This document shows, in pieces, positions 18,001-25,919 of a DNA stretch of 61,051 nt. The stretch covers positions 1 through 61,051 of the forward strand of contig DAONFA010000009.1 in assembly GCA_035403355.1 (NCBI GenBank), written 5' to 3'. This DNA is from Candidatus Cloacimonas sp. (GTDB taxonomy: Bacteria > Cloacimonadota > Cloacimonadia > Cloacimonadales > Cloacimonadaceae). The notes beneath the pieces were generated by a model. That model had not been told where the DNA came from. It saw only the letters and a list, made by a program, of their open reading frames with translations, and did not search any database. Both the position numbers and the translations under genes were made by a program. The first letter of the stretch is position 1, and every line of letters starts with the position of its first letter.

Positions 18001-18933
18001 TAAGGGACTTTCTATGTTATTGATCAAATTGGCGCAGATAATAGCCCGCTCAATATCATCTATATGAGTTTGTAAAATACCGAAACTAATCAGTAAAATT
18101 AAGCCCTTATCGGTATAATCAATTTTATTGATCATCCCTTCCAAACGGTAAACGATGTCCTGAACAGCACAATAGTAACTGTTAATCGTTTCGTAATCAC
18201 CCTGCCGGATATATTTTGCCGCCTCCACTCCAATAAAAAGAATAGCAGCATTGCGCAGTTCACCGCTGAAGGAGACGGAAGCAATACGCTGCGTAATTTC
18301 CGGAGGAAAAAAATCCGCTTCATAAACAAGCTCCGCCTGTTGCGGAATTTCCTCCGGCTTTAGGTTAGCTGCTAAATTTTGTTCCGGAACATATTCAACT
18401 GCCAGGCATTCATTGCTTCCCGCTTCTTCAAAAACAGTATAAAGAGGAACCATCACCGGGCTATAGACAAAATAATCCTGATGCCAATTCGGTTTGCCCA
18501 AAATTATCACTTGGGATATTCCATAACCCATACTGCTGTGATAGGCAAGGTTACTACCATACTTATCTTTCAGGCGCAGATTCAATTCCTGCAGCTCCCG
18601 GTTAAATGCCTGTAAACAGTCCTGCATTTGACAGAAACAAGTTTCCTCGGCACAGGGAAAGGCGGCTAAAACGGCATCACCTTCAAATTTAATAATCTGC
18701 CCGCCAAATTGCATTATCTTTTCATTTAAAAGGTCAAAATACTGATTTAAGAGGTTGGTAATAATCTCTACCCCGTAATGTCCTTTGGCAGAAGCACTTT
18801 CCGTTAATTTAGTAAAACCGCATACATCCAGGAAAAGATAGCCACAACCAAAACCGGCAGAGACCTTCTCGTCTTTTCCCTGCTGTAATGTCCATTCCAC
18901 AATCCCCGGTAGTAACTTGCTGTATGGCTTCAT
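15031..18933 (-). CDS. Soluble-adenylyl-cyclase-like protein: two cyclase domains, ATPase, TPR repeats
   Basis: A 1300-residue cytoplasmic protein. Cyclase homology domain 1 (about 25-175) has the metal Asp D36 in LFLDVCGFTKLTE, plus K82 and D86 in IIKFEGDAV. Domain 2 (about 225-395) lacks the metal Asp (AILFIGVEAA) but keeps N343 and R347 in GNGVNVAARL, the transition-state pair. Together they form one complete active site, as in mammalian soluble adenylyl cyclase. An AAA/NACHT-like ATPase follows (Walker A GEHGTGKS at 439-446, Walker B YDLVLLDNIQWLDD). The C-terminal 350 residues are TPR repeats (AHKAYVEAINIADKIND, ALDHFHRSLKIFESLGN, ALKYFRKALKIARQCKD). It probably makes cAMP in response to an unknown signal. 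A ribosome binding site (AAGGGGG) precedes the ATG. Confidence 0.88.
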   Translation of the reverse strand: MKPYSKLLPGIVEWTLQQGKDEKVSAGFGCGYLFLDVCGFTKLTESASAKGHYGVEIITNLLNQYFDLLNEKIMQFGGQIIKFEGDAVLAAFPCAEETCFCQMQDCLQAFNRELQELNLRLKDKYGSNLAYHSSMGYGISQVIILGKPNWHQDYFVYSPVMVPLYTVFEEAGSNECLAVEYVPEQNLAANLKPEEIPQQAELVYEADFFPPEITQRIASVSFSGELRNAAILFIGVEAAKYIRQGDYETINSYYCAVQDIVYRLEGMINKIDYTDKGLILLISFGILQTHIDDIERAIICANLINNIESPLKAKIGLTYSNLYAGVLGGKRRGEYGIIGNGVNVAARLMTAAEYGQIVFTEDILFSAQSRFEVQFLRKETVKGIKEELSFYRIVRELPEFLNSYQRQYQDKEQVSYQAVTADIIKKIEEKKINQVLIAGEHGTGKSFLSWQILSRFYAADQKIAILVLDEFNRHDPLILHRKFISNAMELSDPLAEPEKLKAYIRETLEERDAEILFSALGLQNQSTAITDDSGKKIDLLLSSLQNSLNRLMQNYDLVLLDNIQWLDDLSVQILQKRLEEESIKPQTLILTTTEMPAVYQAKANAKTVFLQLQNLTQDEVFMLIRSQIPNITFQALDYLYNLAGGNPRFIIELCAQILSHFSDPDMLITESNIREIQNKGLLPYSVENLFMIKYESLSREAKEILKKASIIGKGFTLNEIFETHSGISQSEIMPVISELQNNEIIDITTLSPEVQYLFNNALMRQAVYSTILLGEKVSLHNRIASFYEEKYGTLAIRHSELLAYHYHLGENAEKALYYAMLAANQNQKISNHSEAIYYYQIALQHSTDLAEKIDIVLSIVDSQLYLGDVDVAKENLDTINPADISDWELLNKYHFLRCRIYYLNGDYESVLNYLKNVTDFTGKYGEQINVYQLDCLYRLYRIEEFSALLKNLEREFQKQAANTLQIKAKNPSLATLLSRYQQISEEQITEEQKRYLYLLLKLEAISANHLLNTGHYQNALKSLLFQYDLAKALKDDLSLRIASSGLGIVHTRMGNLDAAHKAYVEAINIADKINDRFGFAKVLSDMATLNRRMGKHQEALDHFHRSLKIFESLGNLVFQSVVLHGIGDVYLQDANYPEALKYFRKALKIARQCKDLFGISFEQDSIGDILFSTGKIDEAKALYIKNLKLQKKIGDNEGIAHTYGNLGNVARKENNLPLAIEYYTQNIQLTSEVGDKEGTGKGYFNLALIYEDLNEKEKVVELLNKALKCFQQAGSANLIQLTAKHLQEVLQGKEEEESKK

Positions 18934-19141
18934 TATTTCCCCCTTGTCACACCTGTTGTTCTTTTATCAAATCCGCTTTACAGGTCAAGCAAAATGTTTT
19001 CTTATTAGTTCTGAAACTAATTCTGCCTGCCTTCGCGGAAAGTAGTAAAAGAAACAATGCTTATAAAGTTCAGAAAGTATAGCGGATTGAGATCCAAAAT
19101 TAGCTGAAAAACACATTGCCCTACACTCTTTGCCCGCCGAA

Positions 19142-19253
19142 GTTTGGACTTACAATTTTCACCTGCCTTCAATGAAACCACACCCCCATATCTTTTGTTC
19201 ACTTACAACCGCTCTACAACTGGTTTCCAAACCGAAAAATTGTGAGTTAAAAC
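19142..19253. mobile_element. 112-bp MITE-like element, copy 1
   Basis: Bounded by GTTTGGACTTACAATTTT and AAAATTGTGAGTTAAAAC, an imperfect terminal inverted repeat of about 18 bp. Nearly identical to 19273-19384 (period 131 bp). Contains no coding sequence. Confidence 0.65.
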
Positions 19254-19272
19254 AAAAAGCAAGCGGTGGTAG

Positions 19273-19384
19273 GTTTTGACTTACAATTTTCACCTGCCTT
19301 CAATGAAACCACACCCTCATATCTTTTGTTCACTTACAACCGCTCTACGACTGGTTTCCAAACCGAAAAATTGTGAGTTAAAAC
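19273..19384. mobile_element. 112-bp MITE-like element, copy 2
   Basis: GTTTTGACTTACAATTTT at 19273-19290 is matched inversely by AAAATTGTGAGTTAAAAC ending at 19384. It is the best preserved copy. It differs from copy 1 by a handful of substitutions only, so the pair looks like a recent tandem duplication including 19 bp of flank. Confidence 0.7.
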
Positions 19385-19650
19385 AGAAAGCAAGCACCCT
19401 TACAACCGAACAATCAATCACCCTCTCTTTACACGGTATAGAATAACAATCCCGCAAAACGATAACCCAAACTAACCCGAAATCGGACAACAATATAATC
19501 CCCAACCACAAATGAATTAAAAAAAAGGATAGGCACCTTCTTTATTTCCCGAAATAATATGCTATCTCAATATACGGCAGTCAATTAGCAAACTCACTAT
19601 TTTTCGTCTCTTAAGAAATCCCGAAATTTTCTCAATAACCCTCCGATATG

Positions 19651-19696
19651 ACTCCCGTATCGTTCTCGTATCGCGATATGGGAACGATACGGGAAT
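19651..19696. repeat. 46-bp near-perfect palindrome, family copy 2
   Basis: TCCCGTATCGTTCTCGTATC faces CGATATGGGAACGATACGGGA; 18 of 20 positions pair, the rest as G-U if transcribed. Same family as 3097-3138 and 43378-43423. It lies among the MITE-like elements upstream of rpsU, with no gene nearby, so a terminator role is unlikely here. Confidence 0.8.
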
Positions 19697-19797
19697 CTCA
19701 TCCGCGGCATAACGCAAAAAAACAGGAACTGATAAATGAATATCTTGGGGATGAAAATAAGTAATTGCTGCGAATAGTGTTTTATAGCTTTATTCTT

Positions 19798-19909
19798 GTT
19801 TTAACTCACAATTTTGAAATGAGGAGACCAGTTGTAGCGCGGTTGTTAGTGTTCTCAATGTGTGGGATGTGGTTTCAGAGAAGGCAGTGGCAAAATTGTA
19901 AGTCAAAAC
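19798..19909. mobile_element. 112-bp MITE-like element, copy 3, inverted
   Basis: The same element as at 19142 and 19273, in the opposite orientation: GTTTTAACTCACAATTTT at the left and AAAATTGTAAGTCAAAAC at the right. It is diverged in the middle but keeps the exact length of 112 bp and the conserved core (CCAGTTGTAGCGCGGTTGT). Confidence 0.65.
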
Positions 19910-19933
19910 AAGCTGTTGGTTTTGACTCTGTTT

Positions 19934-20043
19934 GTTTTGACTCTAAACCGATTCTTCTGTGGTTGCAACGAAATACAGAGGTAACAGAATATTTATCTTT
20001 TGTCCGGTCCTGTTAAAGCTGAAGCTCGGTTTAGAGTTAAAAC
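19934..20043. mobile_element. 110-bp element with 18-bp terminal inverted repeats, divergent subfamily
   Basis: GTTTTGACTCTAAACCGA (19934-19951) and TCGGTTTAGAGTTAAAAC (20026-20043) are inverted copies with one mismatch (17 of 18). The outer GTTTTRACTY end is shared with the three 112-bp elements, but the inner half of the terminal repeat and the middle are different. It is probably a second subfamily. Confidence 0.65.
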
Positions 20044-20117
20044 AAAATTTAAAGAGCAAAAAGTTAATACTACCCTGTTTTAAAAATGGAAGTATCGGAG
20101 TTAATTACATTTCTCGC

Positions 20118-20145
20118 TTGACAGCTAACTATGCTTCAAAATTAT
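20118..20145 (+). promoter_or_regulatory. Probable sigma-70 promoter for rpsU
   Basis: TTGACA at 20118-20123, a 16-bp spacer and AATTAT at 20140-20145 as -10. It ends 38 bp before the preferred rpsU start and after the last MITE-like element. Confidence 0.55.
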
Positions 20146-20183
20146 GGCATTAGTTAAATTATAAAATAAAGGTGGTGATTTGT

Positions 20184-20390
20184 TTGCCTACAGTTGTAGC
20201 AAGAGAAAATGAAAGCTTTGATATTCTGCTCAAGCGCTTCAAGAAAAAATGCGAAAAGGCAGCTATTCTTTCAGAGATAAAAAAGAATCAAGCATACGAA
20301 AAGCCCAGCGTCCGAAAAAAACGCGAAGCAAATATTGCCAGCCGTAAAATGCTGAAAATGCAACGGCGGATGCAACGCTATTTGAAATAG
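20184..20390 (+). CDS. rpsU: 30S ribosomal protein S21
   Basis: A 68-residue basic protein of the small subunit. The sequence PTVVARENESFDILLKRFKKKCEKA is the S21 signature, and the tail (KMLKMQRRMQRYLK) is typical. The frame can be opened earlier at GTG 20172, but the family begins at M-P-T-V, so the TTG at 20184 is preferred; AAGGTGG lies 8-9 bases before it. A clear terminator follows (20436-20467). It heads a same-strand run through cvpA, mutS2, dnaG and rpoD, recalling the rpsU-dnaG-rpoD operon of enterobacteria. Confidence 0.95.
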   Translation: MPTVVARENESFDILLKRFKKKCEKAAILSEIKKNQAYEKPSVRKKREANIASRKMLKMQRRMQRYLK

Positions 20391-20435
20391 GGCTCCTGTA
20401 TATCAGGGAACTAATTTAATCACAAGAACTTAAGC

Positions 20436-20467
20436 TACAGGGACATCTGTTCCCTGTATGCTTTTTT
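20436..20467 (+). terminator. Rho-independent terminator of rpsU
   Basis: TACAGGGA (20436-20443) pairs with TCCCTGTA (20451-20458) around a 7-nt loop, followed by six T at 20462-20467. It separates rpsU from the cvpA gene, whose ribosome binding site begins only a few bases later, so some readthrough is possible. Confidence 0.85.
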
Positions 20468-20481
20468 AAGCGGAGAAAAGA

Positions 20482-21024
20482 ATGGGAATTATTGATTGGA
20501 TCATTCTTGCCGTCCTGGTTTTATTCACCTTTTTTGGCTGGCGCAAAGGTTTGCTGGCAAACATCGTCCAGCTTGCCGGTTACATTTTAACATTTTTTCT
20601 GGTGGGACATTACTATCCGCTAATTCAGCAGAGTTTAATATTCAAGTTTCATTTTGCCAAGTGGTTGGCAACAACGGTCTCGGTTATCCTGATTATTGTG
20701 TTGATAGTTGTGATAGTGCGCATCGTTATCTATATTCTGGAAAGATTCCTGCGGGCATTAAAACTATCTAATTTAAACCGCTTTCTGGGTGCCGTTTTGG
20801 GAGTTATTAACGGTTTAATGGTAGTTATTATATTGATGGTTATTCTGGATTTTATGCCCAACCTTTCAACTCCGCTTAAAAATGGTGAAAAACATCGTGT
20901 TTATGCAGGTGTGAATCTTGTGAAGGAAGAAATCTTTACCAAGCTGAATTTAACCGAAAGAATGAAACTGATTAAAATGCCCAAACTGCCCTTTGATGAT
21001 GAAGAAAAAAACAGTGAACGGTGA
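20482..21024 (+). CDS. cvpA: CvpA family membrane protein
   Basis: A 180-residue inner-membrane protein with four hydrophobic helices (about 5-25, 30-50, 65-90, 105-125). The start MGIIDWIILAVLVLFTFFGWRKG is the CvpA (colicin V production) family pattern: D5-W6 followed by the G-W-R-K-G turn. The cellular role of the family is poorly defined (cell envelope, biofilm, bile resistance in different species). GGAG lies upstream of the ATG. The stop codon lies inside a run of GTGAACGG / GTGAACAG repeats (about 21014-21087), so the present C terminus may have been set by repeat growth. cvpA next to mutS2 is a common pairing in the FCB group. Confidence 0.85.
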   Translation: MGIIDWIILAVLVLFTFFGWRKGLLANIVQLAGYILTFFLVGHYYPLIQQSLIFKFHFAKWLATTVSVILIIVLIVVIVRIVIYILERFLRALKLSNLNRFLGAVLGVINGLMVVIILMVILDFMPNLSTPLKNGEKHRVYAGVNLVKEEIFTKLNLTERMKLIKMPKLPFDDEEKNSER

Positions 21025-21087
21025 ACAGTGAACGGTGAACAGTGAAGGGTGAAAGGTGAACAGTGAAGGGTGAAAGGTGAAAAGTGA
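21014..21087 (+). repeat. GTGAACGG/GTGAACAG/GTGAAGGG tandem tract
   Basis: About nine units of 7-8 bp (GTGAACAG, GTGAACGG, GTGAAGGG, GTGAAAGG) begin in the last codons of cvpA, supply its TGA, and run towards mutS2. A shorter reversed tract of the same kind is at 14745-14765. A second tandem motif, GTTAACTCTYACGAK, follows at 21191-21228. Confidence 0.8.
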
Positions 21088-21237
21088 TGCAGCGGAATAA
21101 TTTTGGGTGCAAAATAAGAGCAGGAGTTGTTACTAACGATATAACTATTACACCTCTCGTAAAATACTCTCAATGCATTAAAAATCGCAGGGTTAACTCT
21201 TACGATGTTAACTCTCACGAGATTAACTATCATTTCT

Positions 21238-23580
21238 ATGTCCTATCATAATCCCGATTTAGAATTTGAAACTCTTGTTGCTCAAATCAGTAACCGCTGC
21301 CATAGCAGTTTAGGTAAAACACAAGTATCATTTTTACAACCGCTTACTGATTTAGCGGAAATTAAAAAATCCCAGAAACTGGTAGCTGAAATTCAGGAAC
21401 AACTTTTGCGGGGTGTTGATTATGATTTTAGTGGCTTAACGAACTTGTCACCGCTTTTTGAAGACAGCCAAAATTCCCTTTTCGGTTATGAGGAATTTGC
21501 TGCCGTATATGCTAATAACACTCTTGCTGCGGAAATTTTAGCTAAACCCGAACTTTGGGAGGAATATTCAGAAGTAACAACATATTTAAAGAAATTAACT
21601 TCTTTCTCCCCTCTCAATATCAGGTTTTTAGAGATTTTTGATAACGAAGGGGAAATTTTGGATACGGCATCCCCGGAACTGGCATCTATCCGCAAAAGAG
21701 CTAATTCTTTACGGATGCAAATTCAAAAAACGATGCAGGCATTGCTTTCTGACAGTAATTTAGAACACTACCTGCAAGATAAATATGTTACTCAAAGAGA
21801 AGACCGTTATGTTCTGCCCGTAAAAGAAAGTGCCGTTCCTTTCGTTAATGGAATCGTTCAAAGCCATTCTGCCAGCAAATCCACTGTCTTTGTAGAACCG
21901 CTGGCTGTAGTTCCTCTCAATAATGAACTCCAGCTTATTTTTCAGCAGGAAAAACAGGAAATTTATCGGATCTTCAGTGTCTATACTTACGCTATCAAAG
22001 CGGAAAAGAAAGGACTTTTACGCAATCAAAAAATTCTGGCTTGGCTGGATTTCCGTTTTGCCTGTGGACGCCTCTGCAATACATTTAAGGCAAAAACCCC
22101 GATAATGCTTTCCCGTCCTTGTTTGAAACTAAAAGCGGCAAGACATCCGCTCTTAATTTCACGCATCGGAAATATCAAAAAAGTAATCCCTTTTGATTTG
22201 GAACTGGACGAAGAGAAAAAAATTATTATCTTAAGCGGTCCCAATACAGGAGGAAAGACAGTTCTGCTGAAAGCGGTAGGTTTGATTACTTTGATGGCTC
22301 TATCGGGACTTCCTGTTCCTGCTGATGCTGATAGTGAAATTGGCTTATTCAGTAATGTTTTTGCCGATATTGGTGACGATCAATCCATTGAAAATGCGCT
22401 TTCCACTTTTTCCGCTCATCTGGAAAAAATAGGTAAAATGCTGAATTCCGCCAATTCCGATACGCTAATTTTAGTTGATGAAATTGGAGCTGCCACCGAT
22501 CCTCAACAAGGTTCTGCTTTAGCACAGGCAATTCTGGAAAAGTTTTTGGCTCTTGGCTGCCCTACAATCGTTACAACTCACTATACTGTTCTGAAAATAT
22601 TTGCTGAGCAACATCCCCTGTGCCTTAATGCTTCAATGCAATTTGATACTAAAAACCTGCAACCCACTTTTAAATTTATTCCGGGTTTTCCAGGAGATAG
22701 CTTTGCCATTGAAGTTGCTGCTTCTCTGGGAATTGACCCTGCTTTGATAGAAAGAGCAAAAGAACTGGCAGGCAACCAAAATGTCCAGTTTACTGAATTG
22801 CTGCAAAAAATGCAGGAAGAAAAAAAGAAATACAGCGTTTCCAGCTACCAAAACGAACTCAAAAACCGTTTGCTGGAAACAAAATTGCAGGAACTGGAAA
22901 AAAAAGAAGAGGACTGGGAAAAAGAAATAAAAGTGCGCCGTCAAAAACACTTGCAGGATATGCAGGAAGAATTGATTGCTCAACAAAAGATTTATCAAAA
23001 AGAGCTGGCAGAACTGAAAACTTTGTCTAAACAGGAACGCAAGGTCTTTTCGGAACATAAATTGAACATTGTAGAGACCAAAACTGCCGAGATTCAAAAA
23101 GAACTTGACGAGAATATTCCCGCCAATCAATTGCCCTTAAAGAATCCGCAACCTGGAATGAAGGTCTGGCTTTCCAATTTTGATGCCGAAGCCATTATCC
23201 TGACTATTGAAGGGGAATCTGCCAAAGTGGATATGAACGGCATTACTTTTAAAACACCGGTAACTACTCTTTATTCAGTTAAAATATTGGATAGCGAAAC
23301 GAAAAATGAACCCCGAATTAAAACCAACATTGTTCCGACGGCAAAATTTGAACTAAATATAATAGGCCTTACCTTTGATGAGGCAAAACCCTTAATTGAT
23401 GAATTTCTGGATAATGCAGCTCTGGCTGGATTGCATAGTTTAAGAATCGTGCACGGAAAAGGAACCGGTGCTCTTAGAACTAAAGTTCGGGACTATCTGA
23501 AAAAGAAGAAAATAGTGATTAGCATTGGAACCCCGGCTTACAATGAAGGCGGAACTGGAGTTACCGTTGTAACTTTGTAA
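21238..23580 (+). CDS. mutS2: MutS2 family ATPase/endonuclease
   Basis: A 780-residue protein. It has a MutS core without the mismatch-reading domain, an ABC-type ATPase (Walker A LSGPNTGGKT; IGDDQSIENALSTFSAH; Walker B LILVDEIGAATDPQQG), a long coiled coil (about residues 515-620), and a C-terminal SMR nuclease domain (GLTFDEAKPLIDEFL; LRIVHGKGTGALRTKVR). MutS2 proteins suppress recombination or, in Firmicutes, split collided ribosomes. The frame opens at ATG 21205, but that stretch is the tandem repeat GTTAACTCTYACG; the ATG at 21238 (MSYHNPDLEFETL) matches the family and is preferred. Arrays of hairpin repeats start immediately after the stop. Confidence 0.95.
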   Translation: MSYHNPDLEFETLVAQISNRCHSSLGKTQVSFLQPLTDLAEIKKSQKLVAEIQEQLLRGVDYDFSGLTNLSPLFEDSQNSLFGYEEFAAVYANNTLAAEILAKPELWEEYSEVTTYLKKLTSFSPLNIRFLEIFDNEGEILDTASPELASIRKRANSLRMQIQKTMQALLSDSNLEHYLQDKYVTQREDRYVLPVKESAVPFVNGIVQSHSASKSTVFVEPLAVVPLNNELQLIFQQEKQEIYRIFSVYTYAIKAEKKGLLRNQKILAWLDFRFACGRLCNTFKAKTPIMLSRPCLKLKAARHPLLISRIGNIKKVIPFDLELDEEKKIIILSGPNTGGKTVLLKAVGLITLMALSGLPVPADADSEIGLFSNVFADIGDDQSIENALSTFSAHLEKIGKMLNSANSDTLILVDEIGAATDPQQGSALAQAILEKFLALGCPTIVTTHYTVLKIFAEQHPLCLNASMQFDTKNLQPTFKFIPGFPGDSFAIEVAASLGIDPALIERAKELAGNQNVQFTELLQKMQEEKKKYSVSSYQNELKNRLLETKLQELEKKEEDWEKEIKVRRQKHLQDMQEELIAQQKIYQKELAELKTLSKQERKVFSEHKLNIVETKTAEIQKELDENIPANQLPLKNPQPGMKVWLSNFDAEAIILTIEGESAKVDMNGITFKTPVTTLYSVKILDSETKNEPRIKTNIVPTAKFELNIIGLTFDEAKPLIDEFLDNAALAGLHSLRIVHGKGTGALRTKVRDYLKKKKIVISIGTPAYNEGGTGVTVVTL

Positions 23581-23975
23581 CCGGAAAGTTGACATCTTGT
23601 CAACTACCTGGAGGGTTGACATCTTGTCAACTACACGGAGGGTTGACGTCCTCGTCAACCACCTGGAGGGTTGACATCCTCGTCAACCAAGTAGAAAGTT
23701 GACTTCTTGTCAATTATGTGTAAGCCGCGGATACTTATGAACGACGAGGAATTCGTTCCTCCGGAAAGTTACCCGCGAATCCTTTTGAACGACGAGGACG
23801 TCGTTCCTCCGGAAGGTAACCCGCGGATACTTTTGAACGACGAGGATATCGTTCCTCCGGAAAATAGTATACTTTTGAACGACGAGGACGTCGTTCTTCC
23901 GGAGGGTTGACGTCCTCGTCAACCATGAGTTACCCGCGGATACTTATGAACGACGAGGAATTCGTTCCTCCGTTA
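23581..23975 (+). repeat. A/B hairpin repeat array between mutS2 and dnaG
   Basis: Six A hairpins (GTTGACA-TCT-TGTCAAC at 23589 and 23615; GTTGACG-TCCT-CGTCAAC at 23643 and 23906; an A-T/C-G intermediate at 23671; a degenerate one at 23699) and five B hairpins of the form GAACGACGAGGACGTCGTTC (near 23738, 23788, 23836, 23877, 23946), separated by CTCCGGAA and ACCCGCGGATAC. The B units repeat at about 48 bp. Open frames through the array are repeat by-products. 23976-24140 holds nothing recognisable. Confidence 0.88.
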
Positions 23976-24140
23976 AAAAGCGGAGTTTCAGTCCGGTGTC
24001 GTCCTCTAAAATATTACTGGAAAAATGTCCGGATTACATTATAATATAATTAGCTGGCTTAGGTTGTTATTAGTCCTTTGCATTGTAATAGCTATCAAAA
24101 GGAACAAAGATATGCAAGGGCAAATAACTCCTAACTTAAT

Positions 24141-24166
24141 TCTAAACGACGGAAAAGTCGTTTATC
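24141..24166 (+). promoter_or_regulatory. B-like hairpin in the dnaG leader
   Basis: AAACGAC-GGAAAA-GTCGTTT followed by ATCCGAG ends about ten bases before the dnaG ATG. It resembles the B hairpin and its TTCCGG tail (GAACGACG-AGGA-CGTCGTTC-TTCCGG) and sits where it could affect ribosome loading; there is no strong ribosome binding site other than GAGAG. Confidence 0.4.
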
Positions 24167-24176
24167 CGAGAGAAAA

Positions 24177-25898
24177 ATGGATCAAAACTTAATAGATCAA
24201 ATTCGTCGTGCTAATGACATCGTTGATGTTATTCAAGGTTACATCCCCTTGAAAAAGGTGGGAAGTAACTATCGGGGTTTATGTCCTTTTCATAATGACT
24301 CCCGTCCTTCGCTATATGTTAGCCAACCCAAACAGATATTTAAATGTTTTGCCTGTGGCAAAGCGGGCAATGTAATTGGTTTTGTATCCGATTTTGAAAA
24401 GCTGAGCTTTATTGAAGCAGTGAAGAAACTGGCTTTGCGTGCCGGTATAAGTGTTCCGGAATATGAAAAAACCAAGGTTGTAAATACTAAGCGGGAACAG
24501 CTCTTAAGCGTGTATAAAAGTGCAGCAGAGTTTTATACTTCCTCACTTTTTAATTTTGGACAGGAGGTGCTGGAGTATCTGAAAAAGCGTTCCATCTCTC
24601 CCGAAACCGCTAAGGAACTGCAACTTGGATATGCTTTAAACAGTGAAAAAGCTCTTTTAAATCATCTGTTGAAAGAGGGCTACAGTGTTTCATTGCTCAA
24701 GGATACAGGCCTTTTCGGTAATTATAGCGGTGGTTTAACAGACCTCTTTAAAGACCGCTTGATGTTCCCTATTCATAATAGTTTAGGGGAAGTTATTGCC
24801 TTCGGGGGAAGGATTACGGAACCCAAAGAAGGGGTAGGAAAATATATCAATTCCCCCGGAACTGAATTATACACCAAAGGAAAAGAGCTCTACGGTTTAT
24901 TTAAAACCAAATACAATATCAGTAAAGCAGGAACAGCTATCATTAGCGAGGGCTATTTTGATTTCCTGCGTCTTTATGAAAACGGGTTTATAACTTCCGT
25001 TGCCAGCTTGGGAACTGCTTTAACGGAAGACCAGATTGGTTTACTGACTCGTTTTTGCAATCGGGTTATTATGTTATATGATGGTGACAGCGCAGGAATT
25101 AAAGCAGCCGTTAGAGCCGGACTTTTATGTTTAAGCAGAGGAATGGAAGTTTTAATTGCCAGTTTACCTGCAGAAGAAGATCCTGATTCCCTAATCTTGA
25201 AACAGGGCAAAAAGGCAATGCAGGAAGTTTTGGATAAAGCCATTCCTTTAATTAGTTTTCTGGCAACTGACCCGCGCCCGGAACAGCCAACCGCTGAGAG
25301 AATTGAACTGATTTTGGATGCCTTAAGAGTGTTAAAGGATAGAATTAAACAAGAACTATTGCTGCAAGAGGTCTCCGATGCCTTTGGAATTACGGTTGGA
25401 GCTTTAACCAGTAAATTACGCCGCAGCAGTTCTCCCGTTGCTGCTGAATCCAGTGAACAAATTGCGCCTCAATATGAGAACTTTGAAGAGCGGAATGTTC
25501 TTATTTTTGCGCTAAGGGATTATGAATCGTATAAATTACTTGCCAGTGAACTGGATTTGAGTTATTTTAATAATAAGCGCTACCGCCAGGTATATAATTT
25601 TCTGATTAACGAAGAGCTAAAATCAGAACCCTGGGAACCGGAAGCCCTGCTTGATAATATTGAAAATAATGAAATAAAGGAAAGCTTAGCTGAACTTCTT
25701 TTTGAGGATTTACAGCAAATGCGCTTTGAAGATTGCCTCACCGGCTTACGCATCCGTAAAATCCAAAGGGACTTGGAGGAAATGGACCGCGCCATAAGCA
25801 AAGACCCCAATAATCTGGAACTCCTCAAAGAGAAAGAAAAGTTAGCTATTAAGTATCGGCAAATGACCAGGAAGGTCGTAAACAAAGTCCTCTATTAG
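24177..25898 (+). CDS. dnaG: DNA primase
   Basis: A 573-residue primase that lays RNA primers for replication. It has an N-terminal CHC2 zinc finger (C36, H39, C57, C60 in GLCPFH and FKCFACGKAGN), the catalytic TOPRIM region (SEGYFDFLRLYENG with EGYFD, then VIMLYDGDSAGIKAA with DGD), and a C-terminal helicase-binding domain. Length is normal. It is followed after 21 bp by rpoD on the same strand, with AAGGAG between, i.e. the conserved dnaG-rpoD pair. A B-like hairpin lies in its leader. Confidence 0.97.
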   Translation: MDQNLIDQIRRANDIVDVIQGYIPLKKVGSNYRGLCPFHNDSRPSLYVSQPKQIFKCFACGKAGNVIGFVSDFEKLSFIEAVKKLALRAGISVPEYEKTKVVNTKREQLLSVYKSAAEFYTSSLFNFGQEVLEYLKKRSISPETAKELQLGYALNSEKALLNHLLKEGYSVSLLKDTGLFGNYSGGLTDLFKDRLMFPIHNSLGEVIAFGGRITEPKEGVGKYINSPGTELYTKGKELYGLFKTKYNISKAGTAIISEGYFDFLRLYENGFITSVASLGTALTEDQIGLLTRFCNRVIMLYDGDSAGIKAAVRAGLLCLSRGMEVLIASLPAEEDPDSLILKQGKKAMQEVLDKAIPLISFLATDPRPEQPTAERIELILDALRVLKDRIKQELLLQEVSDAFGITVGALTSKLRRSSSPVAAESSEQIAPQYENFEERNVLIFALRDYESYKLLASELDLSYFNNKRYRQVYNFLINEELKSEPWEPEALLDNIENNEIKESLAELLFEDLQQMRFEDCLTGLRIRKIQRDLEEMDRAISKDPNNLELLKEKEKLAIKYRQMTRKVVNKVLY

Positions 25899-25919
25899 AG
25901 GGTCCTGCAAGGAGTGTAA

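Noticed and set aside
19142..20043. Integron attC sites
   Set aside because: The ends do not match the RYYYAAC/GTTRRRY boxes at the right spacing, no cassette genes lie between the elements, and no integrase is in the window.
23707..23910. Open frame with repeated LLNDEDVVPPEG
   Set aside because: Derived from the B hairpin units. Similar frames occur at 41842-42039 with other spacers, and the spacing is not always in frame at other arrays.
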